A stretch of 64,000 nt of DNA from Sulfitobacter sediminilitoris (GTDB lineage: Bacteria; Pseudomonadota; Alphaproteobacteria; Rhodobacterales; Rhodobacteraceae): assembly GCF_010667575.1 (NCBI RefSeq), contig NZ_JAABNT010000001.1, positions 124,001 through 188,000 on the forward strand. The letters are read 5' to 3'. This document shows positions 7,899-16,456 of the stretch, one piece after another. The position numbers and the translations under genes were made by a program. Below the pieces are notes generated by a model. It made no database searches. It saw nothing but the letters and a program-made list of their open reading frames with translations, and was not told the DNA's origin. How positions within the stretch are numbered: position 1 is the stretch's first letter; each line of letters opens with the position of its first letter.

Positions 7899-9520
7899 AC
7901 TGATGCCCCGTCAAGATCGCGCACCAGTTTCCAGCGGATGGCATCCAGCAAGGCCTCAAAACTCGCGTCGACTATGTTGGCTGACACACCAACGGTAGAC
8001 CAACGCTGCCCCGCGCCGTCCTCGCTGTCGATGATGACACGGGTCACGGCCTCGGTTCCGCCCTGGGTGATGCGGACCTTGAAATCCACCAGCCGCATGT
8101 CCTCAAGCATCCCTGAATACTGCCCAAGATCCTTGGAAAGCGCTTTGGCCAAGGCGTTCACCGGCCCTCGGTCACCTCCGGCCTCGTCCATGGATTCGCT
8201 GACCGACAGGCGCTTCTCGCCGTCCACCTTCACCACGACCACAGCTTCGGAGACGCTGACCATCTTGTTGTACTTGTTCTTGCGCCGCTCCACCGTCACC
8301 CGGTAGCGCTTGACCTCGAAATACTCTGGCATCTGGCCCAGCGCGTCCCGCGCCAGCAACTCGAAACTGGCTTGCGCGGTGTCATAGGCATAGCCCTCAG
8401 CCTCGCGCGCCTTGACCTCTTCAAGGATGCGGCCCAGCGCCGGATCGCCCTTTTCCACCTTCAGCCCAGCCTCGGACAGGCGCTTGCGCAGGTTCGACTG
8501 TCCCGCCTGATTGGACATAGGGATGATGCGCGCATTGCCCACCAGCGCCGGATCGATATGTTCATAAGTGCTGGGGTCTTTCAGGATCGCACTGGCATGC
8601 AGCCCCGCCTTATGGGCAAAGGCCGAAGCGCCCACGAAAGCCGCCTGCTTGCGCGGCACCCGGTTGAGGATCTCATCCAGCATCCGGCTGGTCCGCACCA
8701 GCCCCTTCAGCGCCTTCAGACTGACACCTGTCTCGAAGCGACTGGCATAGGGTTCCTTCAGCATCAGGATCGGAATGAGCGCTGTCAGGTTGGCGTTGCC
8801 GCAGCGCTCGCCCAGCCCGTTCAGTGTGCCTTGTATCTGCCGCGCACCCGCGTCCACGGCGGCCAGTGAACAGGCCACTGCGTTCTCTGTGTCATCATGG
8901 GTGTGAATGCCCAGCTGGTCGCCGGGAATGCCTGCCGCGATCACCGCGCGGGTGATCTCATGGACCTCCGCTGGCAGCGTGCCGCCATTGGTGTCACACA
9001 GCACAATCCAGCGCGCCCCCGCCTCAAGCGCGGTTTTGAGACAATCAAGCGCATAGCCGGGGTTCGCCTTGTAGCCATCAAAGAAATGCTCCGCATCAAA
9101 CAGCGCCTCACGGCCCGATGCCACGATATGCGCAATGCTTTCTTTCAACAGGACAAGGTTTTCCTCCAGCGTGATGCCCAGCGCGGTCTCAACATGAAAA
9201 TCATGGGTCTTGCCCACGATACAGACCGATCCCGTGCCCGCGTTCAACACAGCCGCCAGCACATCGTCATTCTGCGCCGACATGCCGGGGCGCTTGGTCA
9301 TACCAAAGGCGGTCATCTTTGCCGTGGTCTTTGGTGCGGCGTCAAAAAAGGCGTTGTCGGTGGGGTTCGCCCCCGGCCAGCCGCCCTCGATATAGTCGAC
9401 CCCCAGCGCGTCAAGCGCACGGGCGATCTGCTGCTTTTCCTCAGTGGAGAACTGCACGTCCTGCGTCTGCTGCCCGTCCCGCAGGGTGGTGTCGTAGAGA
9501 CAGAGGCGTTCCTTACTCAT
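7895..9520 (-). CDS. cimA: Citramalate synthase
   Basis: A 541-residue member of the LeuA/CimA family that condenses pyruvate and acetyl-CoA to (R)-citramalate, the start of the threonine-independent route to isoleucine. LYDTTLRDGQQTQ at the N-terminus is the signature, IEGGWPGANPTDN gives the CimA-type pocket, and GIHTHDDTENAVA carries metal-binding His residues. The C-terminal 130 residues form the regulatory domain. I prefer ATG 9520-9518 to the in-frame GTG 9526 because GAGG then sits at a normal distance. It is the first gene of an overlapping three-gene operon. Confidence 0.93.
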   Translation of the reverse strand: MSKERLCLYDTTLRDGQQTQDVQFSTEEKQQIARALDALGVDYIEGGWPGANPTDNAFFDAAPKTTAKMTAFGMTKRPGMSAQNDDVLAAVLNAGTGSVCIVGKTHDFHVETALGITLEENLVLLKESIAHIVASGREALFDAEHFFDGYKANPGYALDCLKTALEAGARWIVLCDTNGGTLPAEVHEITRAVIAAGIPGDQLGIHTHDDTENAVACSLAAVDAGARQIQGTLNGLGERCGNANLTALIPILMLKEPYASRFETGVSLKALKGLVRTSRMLDEILNRVPRKQAAFVGASAFAHKAGLHASAILKDPSTYEHIDPALVGNARIIPMSNQAGQSNLRKRLSEAGLKVEKGDPALGRILEEVKAREAEGYAYDTAQASFELLARDALGQMPEYFEVKRYRVTVERRKNKYNKMVSVSEAVVVVKVDGEKRLSVSESMDEAGGDRGPVNALAKALSKDLGQYSGMLEDMRLVDFKVRITQGGTEAVTRVIIDSEDGAGQRWSTVGVSANIVDASFEALLDAIRWKLVRDLDGASV

Positions 9521-9542
9521 CGACACGCCCTCGCGTTAACCA

Positions 9543-9558
9543 TTTGTTTACAAACAAA
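9543..9558. promoter_or_regulatory. Perfect AT-rich dyad upstream of cimA
   Basis: TTTGTTT-AC-AAACAAA is a perfect 7-bp dyad with a 2-bp centre, 22 bp before the cimA start and pointing into the cimA promoter region. It has the size and symmetry of an operator for a dimeric regulator, but I cannot assign one. No regulator gene is next to it. Confidence 0.35.
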
Positions 9559-9620
9559 GTTTCGCCACGAAACCCGAAGGTGCGCAGAATGGGATTCACC
9601 CCACCATCCCCGGCCCATCA

Positions 9621-11006
<1,386 letters not shown>

Positions 11007-11236
11007 GGGCCTTATCCTCCCGCAAAGGTATCGCGGGCTTGCCACATATCTCTCTGAATGAAAACGACATGGATGACGGCCCGCGAGAAAACTCTCAGCA
11101 GGTAATGGTACAAATAATTGTGCACATCATCTTTGTCATGCCGATGGGGTAGCCGATGGGCTGGCATCGGGTCAACAGTTGATTGACGAATCAAACATGC
11201 TCTGCGCCCCCTGCGCCCCAATTGAAGGAGAGCATC

Positions 11237-12406
11237 ATGCAGGCATCGCGGCGCATTTCGACCATCCTTGGCGGCGGGTCAGACGGGTGGGACGTGTTCA
11301 ACAAGGCGCGCCAGATGATCGCGGCAGGCATCCCTGTGACCGAACTGACCATCGGAGAGCACGACATCCGCACCGCAGCCCCGATCCTGCAGGACATGCA
11401 CCGGTCCGCCCTTGACGGGCATACCGGCTATGCCGCCATTCCCGGTGTGACAGCCCTGCGCGAGGCCGTGGCCGCGCGTGTGCAGGAACGCACCGGTGTG
11501 CCGACACGTAAAGAAAACGTTATGATCACGCCAGGTGGGCAGTCCGCGCTTTTCGCAGCGCATGTCGCCGCCTGTGATCCGGGCGACCGGGCGCTTTATC
11601 TTGATCCTTTCTATGCGACCTACCCCGGCACCCTGCGGGGGGCCAGCGCGGAGCCTGTCTGTATCCAGACCCATGCCGAGGACGCTTTTCAGCCGCGTTC
11701 CGCGGACATTGCGGCGCAGGCGAAAGGTGCGAAATCGCTGCTGATCAACACGCCGAACAACCCCACCGGCGTCGTCTATTCCCGCGCCACGTTGGAAGGC
11801 ATCGCAGAAGTCTGCCGCGACAACGATCTGTGGCTGATCTCGGACGAGGTATATGACACGCAGGTTTGGGAGGGCGAACACCTGTCGCCCCGCGCCTTGC
11901 CCGGCATGGCCGAGCGCACGCTGGTGGTGGGATCAATGTCCAAATCCCACGCCATGACAGGATCGCGCTGTGGGTGGCTGATCGGGCCAGAAGATGTGAT
12001 CGGCCACGCGATCAATCTTGCCACGCACACCACTTACGGCGTGCCCGGCTTCATTCAGGACGCCGCTGTCTTTGCGCTGGATCAGGGCCCGGCGTTTGAA
12101 GAAGAAATCGCAGCACCCTTCCGTCGCCGCCGTGCCATTGCGCAGAATGTGCTGGCGGGACAGAACGCGGTGTCGCTGGTCCCTGCACAAGGTGCGATGT
12201 ACCTGATGCTGGACGTGCGCAACACCGGGATGACCGGCGAAGACTTTGCCTATGCCCTGCTGGAGGAACACCACATCGCGATGATGCCCGGCGAGAGTTT
12301 CGGCAAAGCGGCGGCAGGGCATTTGCGGGTCGCTATGACCATCGCGGATGATGAATTTGAAAAGGCGCTCAGAACGCTTTGCGCCTTTGCGGAAAGCAAA
12401 ACCTGA
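11237..12406 (+). CDS. Pyridoxal-phosphate aminotransferase, class I/II
   Basis: A 389-residue fold-type I aminotransferase. NTPNNPTGVVYSR around residue 175 is the cofactor-binding Asn-Pro motif, LISDEVYDTQVW carries the Asp and Tyr contacts, and SMSKSHAMTGSRCGW holds the Schiff-base lysine with the downstream Arg. The start MQASRRISTI at 11237 is preferred over the longer frame because GAAGGAG precedes it. It probably acts on an amino acid such as aspartate or an aromatic one; the donor cannot be told from sequence. A bidirectional terminator follows. Confidence 0.88.
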   Translation: MQASRRISTILGGGSDGWDVFNKARQMIAAGIPVTELTIGEHDIRTAAPILQDMHRSALDGHTGYAAIPGVTALREAVAARVQERTGVPTRKENVMITPGGQSALFAAHVAACDPGDRALYLDPFYATYPGTLRGASAEPVCIQTHAEDAFQPRSADIAAQAKGAKSLLINTPNNPTGVVYSRATLEGIAEVCRDNDLWLISDEVYDTQVWEGEHLSPRALPGMAERTLVVGSMSKSHAMTGSRCGWLIGPEDVIGHAINLATHTTYGVPGFIQDAAVFALDQGPAFEEEIAAPFRRRRAIAQNVLAGQNAVSLVPAQGAMYLMLDVRNTGMTGEDFAYALLEEHHIAMMPGESFGKAAAGHLRVAMTIADDEFEKALRTLCAFAESKT

Positions 12407-12410
12407 CGAT

Positions 12411-12452
12411 AAAAAAGGGTTGGCGCACGAGGGGAGCGCCAACCCTTTCTTT
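12411..12452. terminator. Bidirectional intrinsic terminator
   Basis: GGGTTGGCGC (12417-12426) pairs perfectly with GCGCCAACCC (12436-12445) around a 9-nt loop. TTTCTTTT follows on the + strand and an A-run precedes it, giving a T-run on the - strand. It lies between the converging aminotransferase and outer-membrane genes and should end both transcripts. Confidence 0.9.
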
Positions 12453-12480
12453 TGCTTTCCGACTGACGCCGGGGCAGCAA

Positions 12481-13074
12481 TTAGAAGCGCAGTGAACCGC
12501 GCAGCGTGATTGTTGTGGCGTCCAAATCATTCCCCGCGATACCACCGACATCATCGAAACGGTGCTCAAGCACCTCGGCACCGATTGTATAGCGGTCCGT
12601 CACTTTGTAGCTGATGCCAAGGCCGGCAAAGGGTCCAGTCTCATCGCCCACGGATGTGTCCGCACGGGCGACACCTGCTGTCGCATAGATCAGTGTGTTA
12701 CCCAGATCGTAACCGCCCTTCAGCTTGAGACGGGCAATGGAATCAATGCTGGCCGCACCGGCGTTCAGGTCGATGTCCGCCTGATCGTAGTCCAGCTCGC
12801 CGCCCAGCACGAAATCGCCAAAGTCATAGTCGTATCCGGCGTGAAAACCGTAGGTGTTGTCATCACCCTCAAGACCGCCATCACCGTCAATGTCGGCATA
12901 GCCAAGTTGAAGACCAGTATAGAACCCTGTCCACTCGCCTGAGACCGGTATTGGCGCAGGTGCTATCACAGGCGTTTCGATCACCGGATCTTGCAGGCTG
13001 CCAGCAAAGGCTGCGCCACCAAGAGCTGTGGTTGCCACAAGTGCCGCTGCGGTTGCTTTCATAAATCGTTTCAT
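12481..13074 (-). CDS. Outer membrane beta-barrel protein
   Basis: A 197-residue protein with a signal peptide (MKRFMKATAAALVATTALGG, cleavage after FAG) and a run of alternating beta strands ending in a terminal Phe (TLRGSLRF), the usual sorting signal of outer-membrane barrels. GEWTGFYTGLQLGYADIDGDGG is typical of the small OmpA/Omp25-like porin family of alphaproteobacteria. It has no OmpA peptidoglycan-binding domain. GGAG precedes the ATG. The promoter region carries an exact 9-bp direct repeat. Confidence 0.88.
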   Translation of the reverse strand: MKRFMKATAAALVATTALGGAAFAGSLQDPVIETPVIAPAPIPVSGEWTGFYTGLQLGYADIDGDGGLEGDDNTYGFHAGYDYDFGDFVLGGELDYDQADIDLNAGAASIDSIARLKLKGGYDLGNTLIYATAGVARADTSVGDETGPFAGLGISYKVTDRYTIGAEVLEHRFDDVGGIAGNDLDATTITLRGSLRF

Positions 13075-13150
13075 TTCTCTGCTCCTTCAGATTGTATTGA
13101 GCTTCTTATCGACTTGCCCCGCTTTTCGATGCGGGATCACCGGGGCAATG

Positions 13151-13179
13151 CCTCAATTAAGGATAGAGTTCCTCAATTA
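13151..13179. promoter_or_regulatory. Exact direct repeat 20 bp apart, possible operator
   Basis: CCTCAATTA occurs at 13151-13159 and again at 13171-13179, start to start 20 bp, or two helical turns. On the coding strand of the outer-membrane gene this reads TAATTGAGG twice, about 77-105 bp before its ATG. That geometry suits two copies of a response regulator on the same face of DNA. I cannot name the regulator. Confidence 0.4.
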
Positions 13180-13382
13180 CCCCTCACGAAGCTGCGATGG
13201 GCAGATTGTTGCAATCTCGGGACAACTGGGTCGGCCACTTTTGGCCCATCGGTGCGATTTTCCCGCAGCCCCCCTTGAAAGAAATGCTGCGGTTGCACGG
13301 GTCGCAAACGGGCTGGCATGGCGCAAACGGGATAGAAAACGCCGCTTTGACTGCTCAGGATTTGATAAAAAAGGAAAGCGCG

Positions 13383-13475
13383 ATGAAGCCTGATATTTGC
13401 ATCATCACAAGGGTGTGCCGCACCATCGGTGCTGATCGTGGTCGCGCGGCGCGTGGCGCGCCAAAGCGGGACTGA
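13383..13475 (+). CDS. Possible 30-codon leader ORF before the MttB homologue
   Basis: MKPDICIITRVCRTIGADRG and a basic tail form a 30-codon ORF with AAGGA six bases upstream of the ATG, ending 42 bp before the MttB start. It overlaps the small hairpin GCACC-ATC-GGTGC. It may be a leader peptide or a small protein, but codon content alone does not prove that it is translated. Confidence 0.25.
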   Translation: MKPDICIITRVCRTIGADRGRAARGAPKRD

Positions 13476-13517
13476 CCCCGCCTCCCCTATTGCTTTTTCT
13501 TTTTCCGGACCAAGACC

Positions 13518-15056
13518 ATGACAGATCAATCACCCATTCGCAGTGGCGGCCGTGCGGCAAGACGTGCTGCGCGCGCCAAGCCGCTTGCGGACCACCTTCG
13601 CCCTATTCGCCCCGGCATGGAGGGCGGACAGTACACACCATTGACGCAGGCAGGCATGGAAGCCATCCACCGCGCCGCACTGACCGCGCTGGAAGAGATC
13701 GGGCTGGCAGATGCGCCTGCCTCGGGCGTTGCCTATCTGACCAAGGCCGGTGCTATTCTGGGCGATGATGGCCGCTTGCGCTTTCCTCCTGCCCTTGTCG
13801 AAGACGCGCTGGCGCGGGCCAACCGGTCTGTCACCCTGTGCGCCCGCGACCCGGCGCATGATCTGGAGCTGTCGGGCACCCGCGTGCATTACGGCACCGC
13901 CGGGGCTGCCGTGCATCTGGTGGACGTCGAGGACAACAGCTATCGCGAATGTACGCTTCAGGACCTTCATGATGCGGCGCGGATCACGGACACGCTGGAC
14001 AACATCCATTTCCTGCAACGCCCCATGGTCTGTCGGGACATCACCGACAACCGGGAGATGGATCTGAACACCGTCTACGGCTGCTGTTCCGGCACGATGA
14101 AGCATGTCGGCACGTCCTTTACCGACCCGGCCTATATCAAGGATGCGCTGGAGATGTTGCACATCATCGCCGGCGGCGAGGACAAGTGGCGCGAGCGGCC
14201 ATTCATGTCGAACTCGAATTGCTTTGTTGTGCCGCCGATGAAATTTGCCACCGAATCCTGTCTGGTGATGGAAGAGGCGATCAAGGGCGGCATGCCCGTG
14301 CTGCTGCTGTCGGCCGGGATGGCCGGGGCGACCGCGCCCTCGACCGTCGCGGGTGCTATTGTACAGGCGGTTGCGGAATGTCTGGCGGGGCTTGTCTATG
14401 TCGATGCTGTCCAGCCGGGGCACCCGGTGATCTTTGGCACATGGCCCTTTGGGCTGGACCTGCGTTCGGGTGCCATGACTGGCGGATCGGGCGAACAGGC
14501 GCTTCTGACGTCAGGCTGTGCACAGATGCATCATTTCTACGGGCTTCCCGGTGGGGCGGCGGGTGGCATTGCCGATGCCAAGATGCCTGACATGCAGGCG
14601 GGATGGGAGCAGATGTGCTCGAACGTCATGGCGGGGCTGTCGGGCTGCAACATGATCTACGAGGCGGCGGGCATGCATGCGTCCCTGCTGGGATTTTGCC
14701 ACGAGTCACTGATTTTGGGCGATGATCTGATTGGGCAGGCCCAGCGGTGCGTGCGCGGGATTGAGGTAAACGACGAAACCCTGGCGCTTGATCAGATACG
14801 CGAGGTCTGTCTGGGTGGCCCCGGTCACTACCTGGGCACGGAACAAACGCTGAGCCGGATGGAAACGGATCATGTGTATCCCAGCCTTGCCAATCGGTCG
14901 TCGCCCAAGGAGTGGGATGAATTGGGCAAACCGGATCTGATCAGGAATGCAACTGCCCGCAAGGAAGAGATCCTGAGCCAACGATCCCGCGCCCGGTTCG
15001 ATCCGATCATAGACAAGGAAATACGAGCGCGTTTCAACATTCACTTACCCGCGTAA
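13518..15056 (+). CDS. MttB-family (non-pyrrolysine) methyltransferase
   Basis: A 512-residue member of the trimethylamine methyltransferase family, expected to move a methyl group from a quaternary amine or betaine to a corrinoid protein. The frame is open throughout with no in-frame amber codon, so it is the non-pyrrolysine kind, such as those acting on glycine betaine in other bacteria. The barrel motifs GMEGGQYTPLTQAGMEAIH, GTAGAAVHLVDVED and ASLLGFCHESLILGDD are readable. No corrinoid protein or methyltransferase activator is next to it. The ribosome binding site is weak. Substrate undetermined. Confidence 0.88.
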   Translation: MTDQSPIRSGGRAARRAARAKPLADHLRPIRPGMEGGQYTPLTQAGMEAIHRAALTALEEIGLADAPASGVAYLTKAGAILGDDGRLRFPPALVEDALARANRSVTLCARDPAHDLELSGTRVHYGTAGAAVHLVDVEDNSYRECTLQDLHDAARITDTLDNIHFLQRPMVCRDITDNREMDLNTVYGCCSGTMKHVGTSFTDPAYIKDALEMLHIIAGGEDKWRERPFMSNSNCFVVPPMKFATESCLVMEEAIKGGMPVLLLSAGMAGATAPSTVAGAIVQAVAECLAGLVYVDAVQPGHPVIFGTWPFGLDLRSGAMTGGSGEQALLTSGCAQMHHFYGLPGGAAGGIADAKMPDMQAGWEQMCSNVMAGLSGCNMIYEAAGMHASLLGFCHESLILGDDLIGQAQRCVRGIEVNDETLALDQIREVCLGGPGHYLGTEQTLSRMETDHVYPSLANRSSPKEWDELGKPDLIRNATARKEEILSQRSRARFDPIIDKEIRARFNIHLPA

Positions 15057-15070
15057 ACAACTGATTTAAT

Positions 15071-15108
15071 AAAAAAGAGGCCCGGCGCTGGGGCAGCCGG
15101 GCCTCGAT
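15071..15108 (+). terminator. Intrinsic terminator after the MttB homologue
   Basis: GAGGCCCGGC (15077-15086) pairs perfectly with GCCGGGCCTC (15096-15105). An A-run directly before the stem gives a T-run on the opposite strand, so it serves the leftward EF-hand transcript best, while also ending MttB transcription from the other side. Confidence 0.75.
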
Positions 15109-15161
15109 CATGCAGGGCGGCGCAGCCAAGCTGCCATGCCGCGCCCACCCTGCATATCCCC

Positions 15162-15419
15162 TTACCCTTCGGAGGGTGCCGGCATCATGCCGGCTTCTTG
15201 GGCTGCCTGTACTTCACCATCATCAAGCGCCCCGTCTGCATTCAGATCCATGGCCGAGAACTGTTCGGTCGTCACATCTGGATAGACCGCCTGCACCTCT
15301 GCCACACTCAGAATGCCATCACCGTTGGCATCGACCTCGGCCGCGCCTGCGCCCATGGCAAAGGCAGGCATGCAGAGGGTCGCGATGGCAACCATGGTCA
15401 TTTTGAAAGTCTTGGTCAT
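15162..15419 (-). CDS. Small secreted EF-hand protein
   Basis: An 85-residue protein with a signal peptide (cleavage near AFAMGA) followed by two canonical calcium-binding loops, DANGDGILSVAE and DLNADGALDDGE, each with Asp, Asn, Asp, Gly and final Glu in the expected positions. It is probably a periplasmic calcium-binding protein. I chose ATG 15419 because GGGAG precedes it and the signal peptide begins here; the longer frame is not convincing. It is divergent from the sigma-factor gene, and the two may share control. Confidence 0.85.
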   Translation of the reverse strand: MTKTFKMTMVAIATLCMPAFAMGAGAAEVDANGDGILSVAEVQAVYPDVTTEQFSAMDLNADGALDDGEVQAAQEAGMMPAPSEG

Positions 15420-15664
15420 TTGGATACTCCCTTTCAGGGTTTGCTTTGTTCGAAGGCTTTGTCGCCTTCCCCCTGTCAGATGCATCTGAAGGCCTGTGCA
15501 TCCCTGCCCCAGGCAGTGCACGCGAGGGGTTGCCGATGACAAACGCGGCGATGGGCAAGGGCTTGCCCAAAAAGGGGGTAATGGCCGGATCGGCGGAATT
15601 TCCCTCAGAGATTGCAGGCGTTGTTTGCGCCATGTTGAGACAAAACAACATGAGGCAGCACACC

Positions 15665-16156
15665 ATGACAAAGACAGATACCGATGCGATATCAGACATT
15701 CTGCCAAAGCTGTTGCGGCGCGCGCGCCGTCTGGCGCGCAACCGGGACGAGGCCGAAGACATGGCACAGGAGACAGCGCTGCGCCTGTGTCAGGCACTGG
15801 CGAGGCATGACAACATCGAGGCCCCCGAACGGTATGCGATGATCATGCTACACAACCTTGCGCGGCAGCGCTGGCGCAGCAGGCGGCCAACAGAAGAACT
15901 GACCGAGGATATGGCGCAGGCTGCCCCGCTGGCCCCCGCCCGCATCGCCTGCACGGAATTGCAGGCCGCGATAGAGCGATTGCCCGCAGATCAGGCAGCC
16001 CTCATGCGGCTGGTGATGCTGGGGGAAACCAGCCCGCAGGTGCTGGCGCAGCGTGTGGGAGTGCCAAAGGGGACCGTGATGTCGCGGCTGGGCCGTGCGC
16101 GGGCGCGGTTGCGCGAGGAGATCGGGCTGGAAGGGTCCGTGGTGGAGTTGCTTTAG
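15665..16156 (+). CDS. RNA polymerase sigma factor, ECF type
   Basis: A 163-residue sigma-70-family factor. Region 2 is ARRLARNRDEAEDMAQETAL (residues about 20-40) and region 4 is QAAIERLPADQAALMRLVML through AQRVGVPKGTVMSRLGRARARL, a helix-turn-helix that reads the -35 element. The length is typical of ECF factors. GAGG lies 9 bases before ATG 15665; upstream ATGs in frame have no ribosome binding site. No anti-sigma factor follows. The divergent EF-hand gene is the natural candidate target. Confidence 0.9.
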   Translation: MTKTDTDAISDILPKLLRRARRLARNRDEAEDMAQETALRLCQALARHDNIEAPERYAMIMLHNLARQRWRSRRPTEELTEDMAQAAPLAPARIACTELQAAIERLPADQAALMRLVMLGETSPQVLAQRVGVPKGTVMSRLGRARARLREEIGLEGSVVELL

Positions 16157-16230
16157 GAAAAGATGGTGCGATGCAACGGTCGGCATTGGGCAATGACGGC
16201 ACTCGGATGCTTAAATGGCGTTCATGGAAA

Positions 16231-16255
16231 AAGAAAAGGAGGGCCGAAGCCCTCC
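16231..16255 (-). terminator. Strong intrinsic terminator of the nrdJ transcript
   Basis: On the - strand GGAGGGC-TTCG-GCCCTCC is a perfect 7-bp stem with a stable UUCG tetraloop, followed directly by TTTTCTTTTT. This is a textbook terminator. It ends any transcript running leftward from nrdJ through the 316-residue ORF and the structured region behind it. Confidence 0.92.
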
Positions 16256-16455
16256 GTTTAGTTTCGCCGTTCAAGCTCAATTTGTTAACCGCTCGGTGTT
16301 TATTTGCCTGCGGCCTGAACGTCGTCCAGAGCGAACGCATCCGCTCCGTGTCCCGGTTGCAAACCGGAGGTTTGCAACCAGTGGGTGGCAGCGTATCGCA
16401 ACGCGATGCGCGAGAACCCACCCGGTCTCAGTTGGAGCGCCTTTCGGCGCCCCAA
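16231..16455 (-). ncRNA. Candidate structured RNA or structured 3' UTR behind nrdJ and its follower
   Basis: On the - strand, starting one base after the stop of the 316-residue gene, five hairpins follow in 225 nt. TTGGGGCGCC-GAAA-GGCGCTCCAA (16455-16432) has a GAAA tetraloop and one wobble pair. A nested hairpin spans 16421-16381, with ACCCAC/GTGGGT outside a 9-bp stem. GGTTGCAAAC-CTCCG-GTTTGCAACC (16379-16355) is perfect. A GAGCG/CGCTC hairpin (16346-16329) and the terminator complete it. This is much more structure than a 3' end needs. It could be an independent ncRNA, a processed 3' UTR, or an inverted-repeat DNA element recognised by the neighbouring protein. Confidence 0.4.
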
Positions 16456-16456
16456 T

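Larger units (their letters stand above)
13075..13517. other. Intergenic region with divergent promoters
   Basis: This 443-bp gap separates the leftward outer-membrane gene from the rightward MttB homologue. It holds an exact direct repeat upstream of the outer-membrane gene (13151-13179) and one possible 30-codon ORF before the MttB gene (13383-13475). I see no tRNA or recognised riboswitch. Confidence 0.4.
16157..16456. other. 300-bp region without a protein gene, hairpin-rich on the - strand
   Basis: No ORF here looks real. The part from 16231 to 16455 contains several strong hairpins read on the - strand, described separately as a candidate structured RNA. The first 75 bases after the sigma-factor stop show nothing. 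Confidence 0.5.

Noticed and set aside
11179..11194. TTGATT-GACG-AATCAA dyad upstream of the aminotransferase, like an FNR box
   Set aside because: FNR-type boxes have TTGAT-N4-ATCAA; here the gap between those half-sites is 6 bases. It may be an unrelated operator, but the FNR call does not hold.
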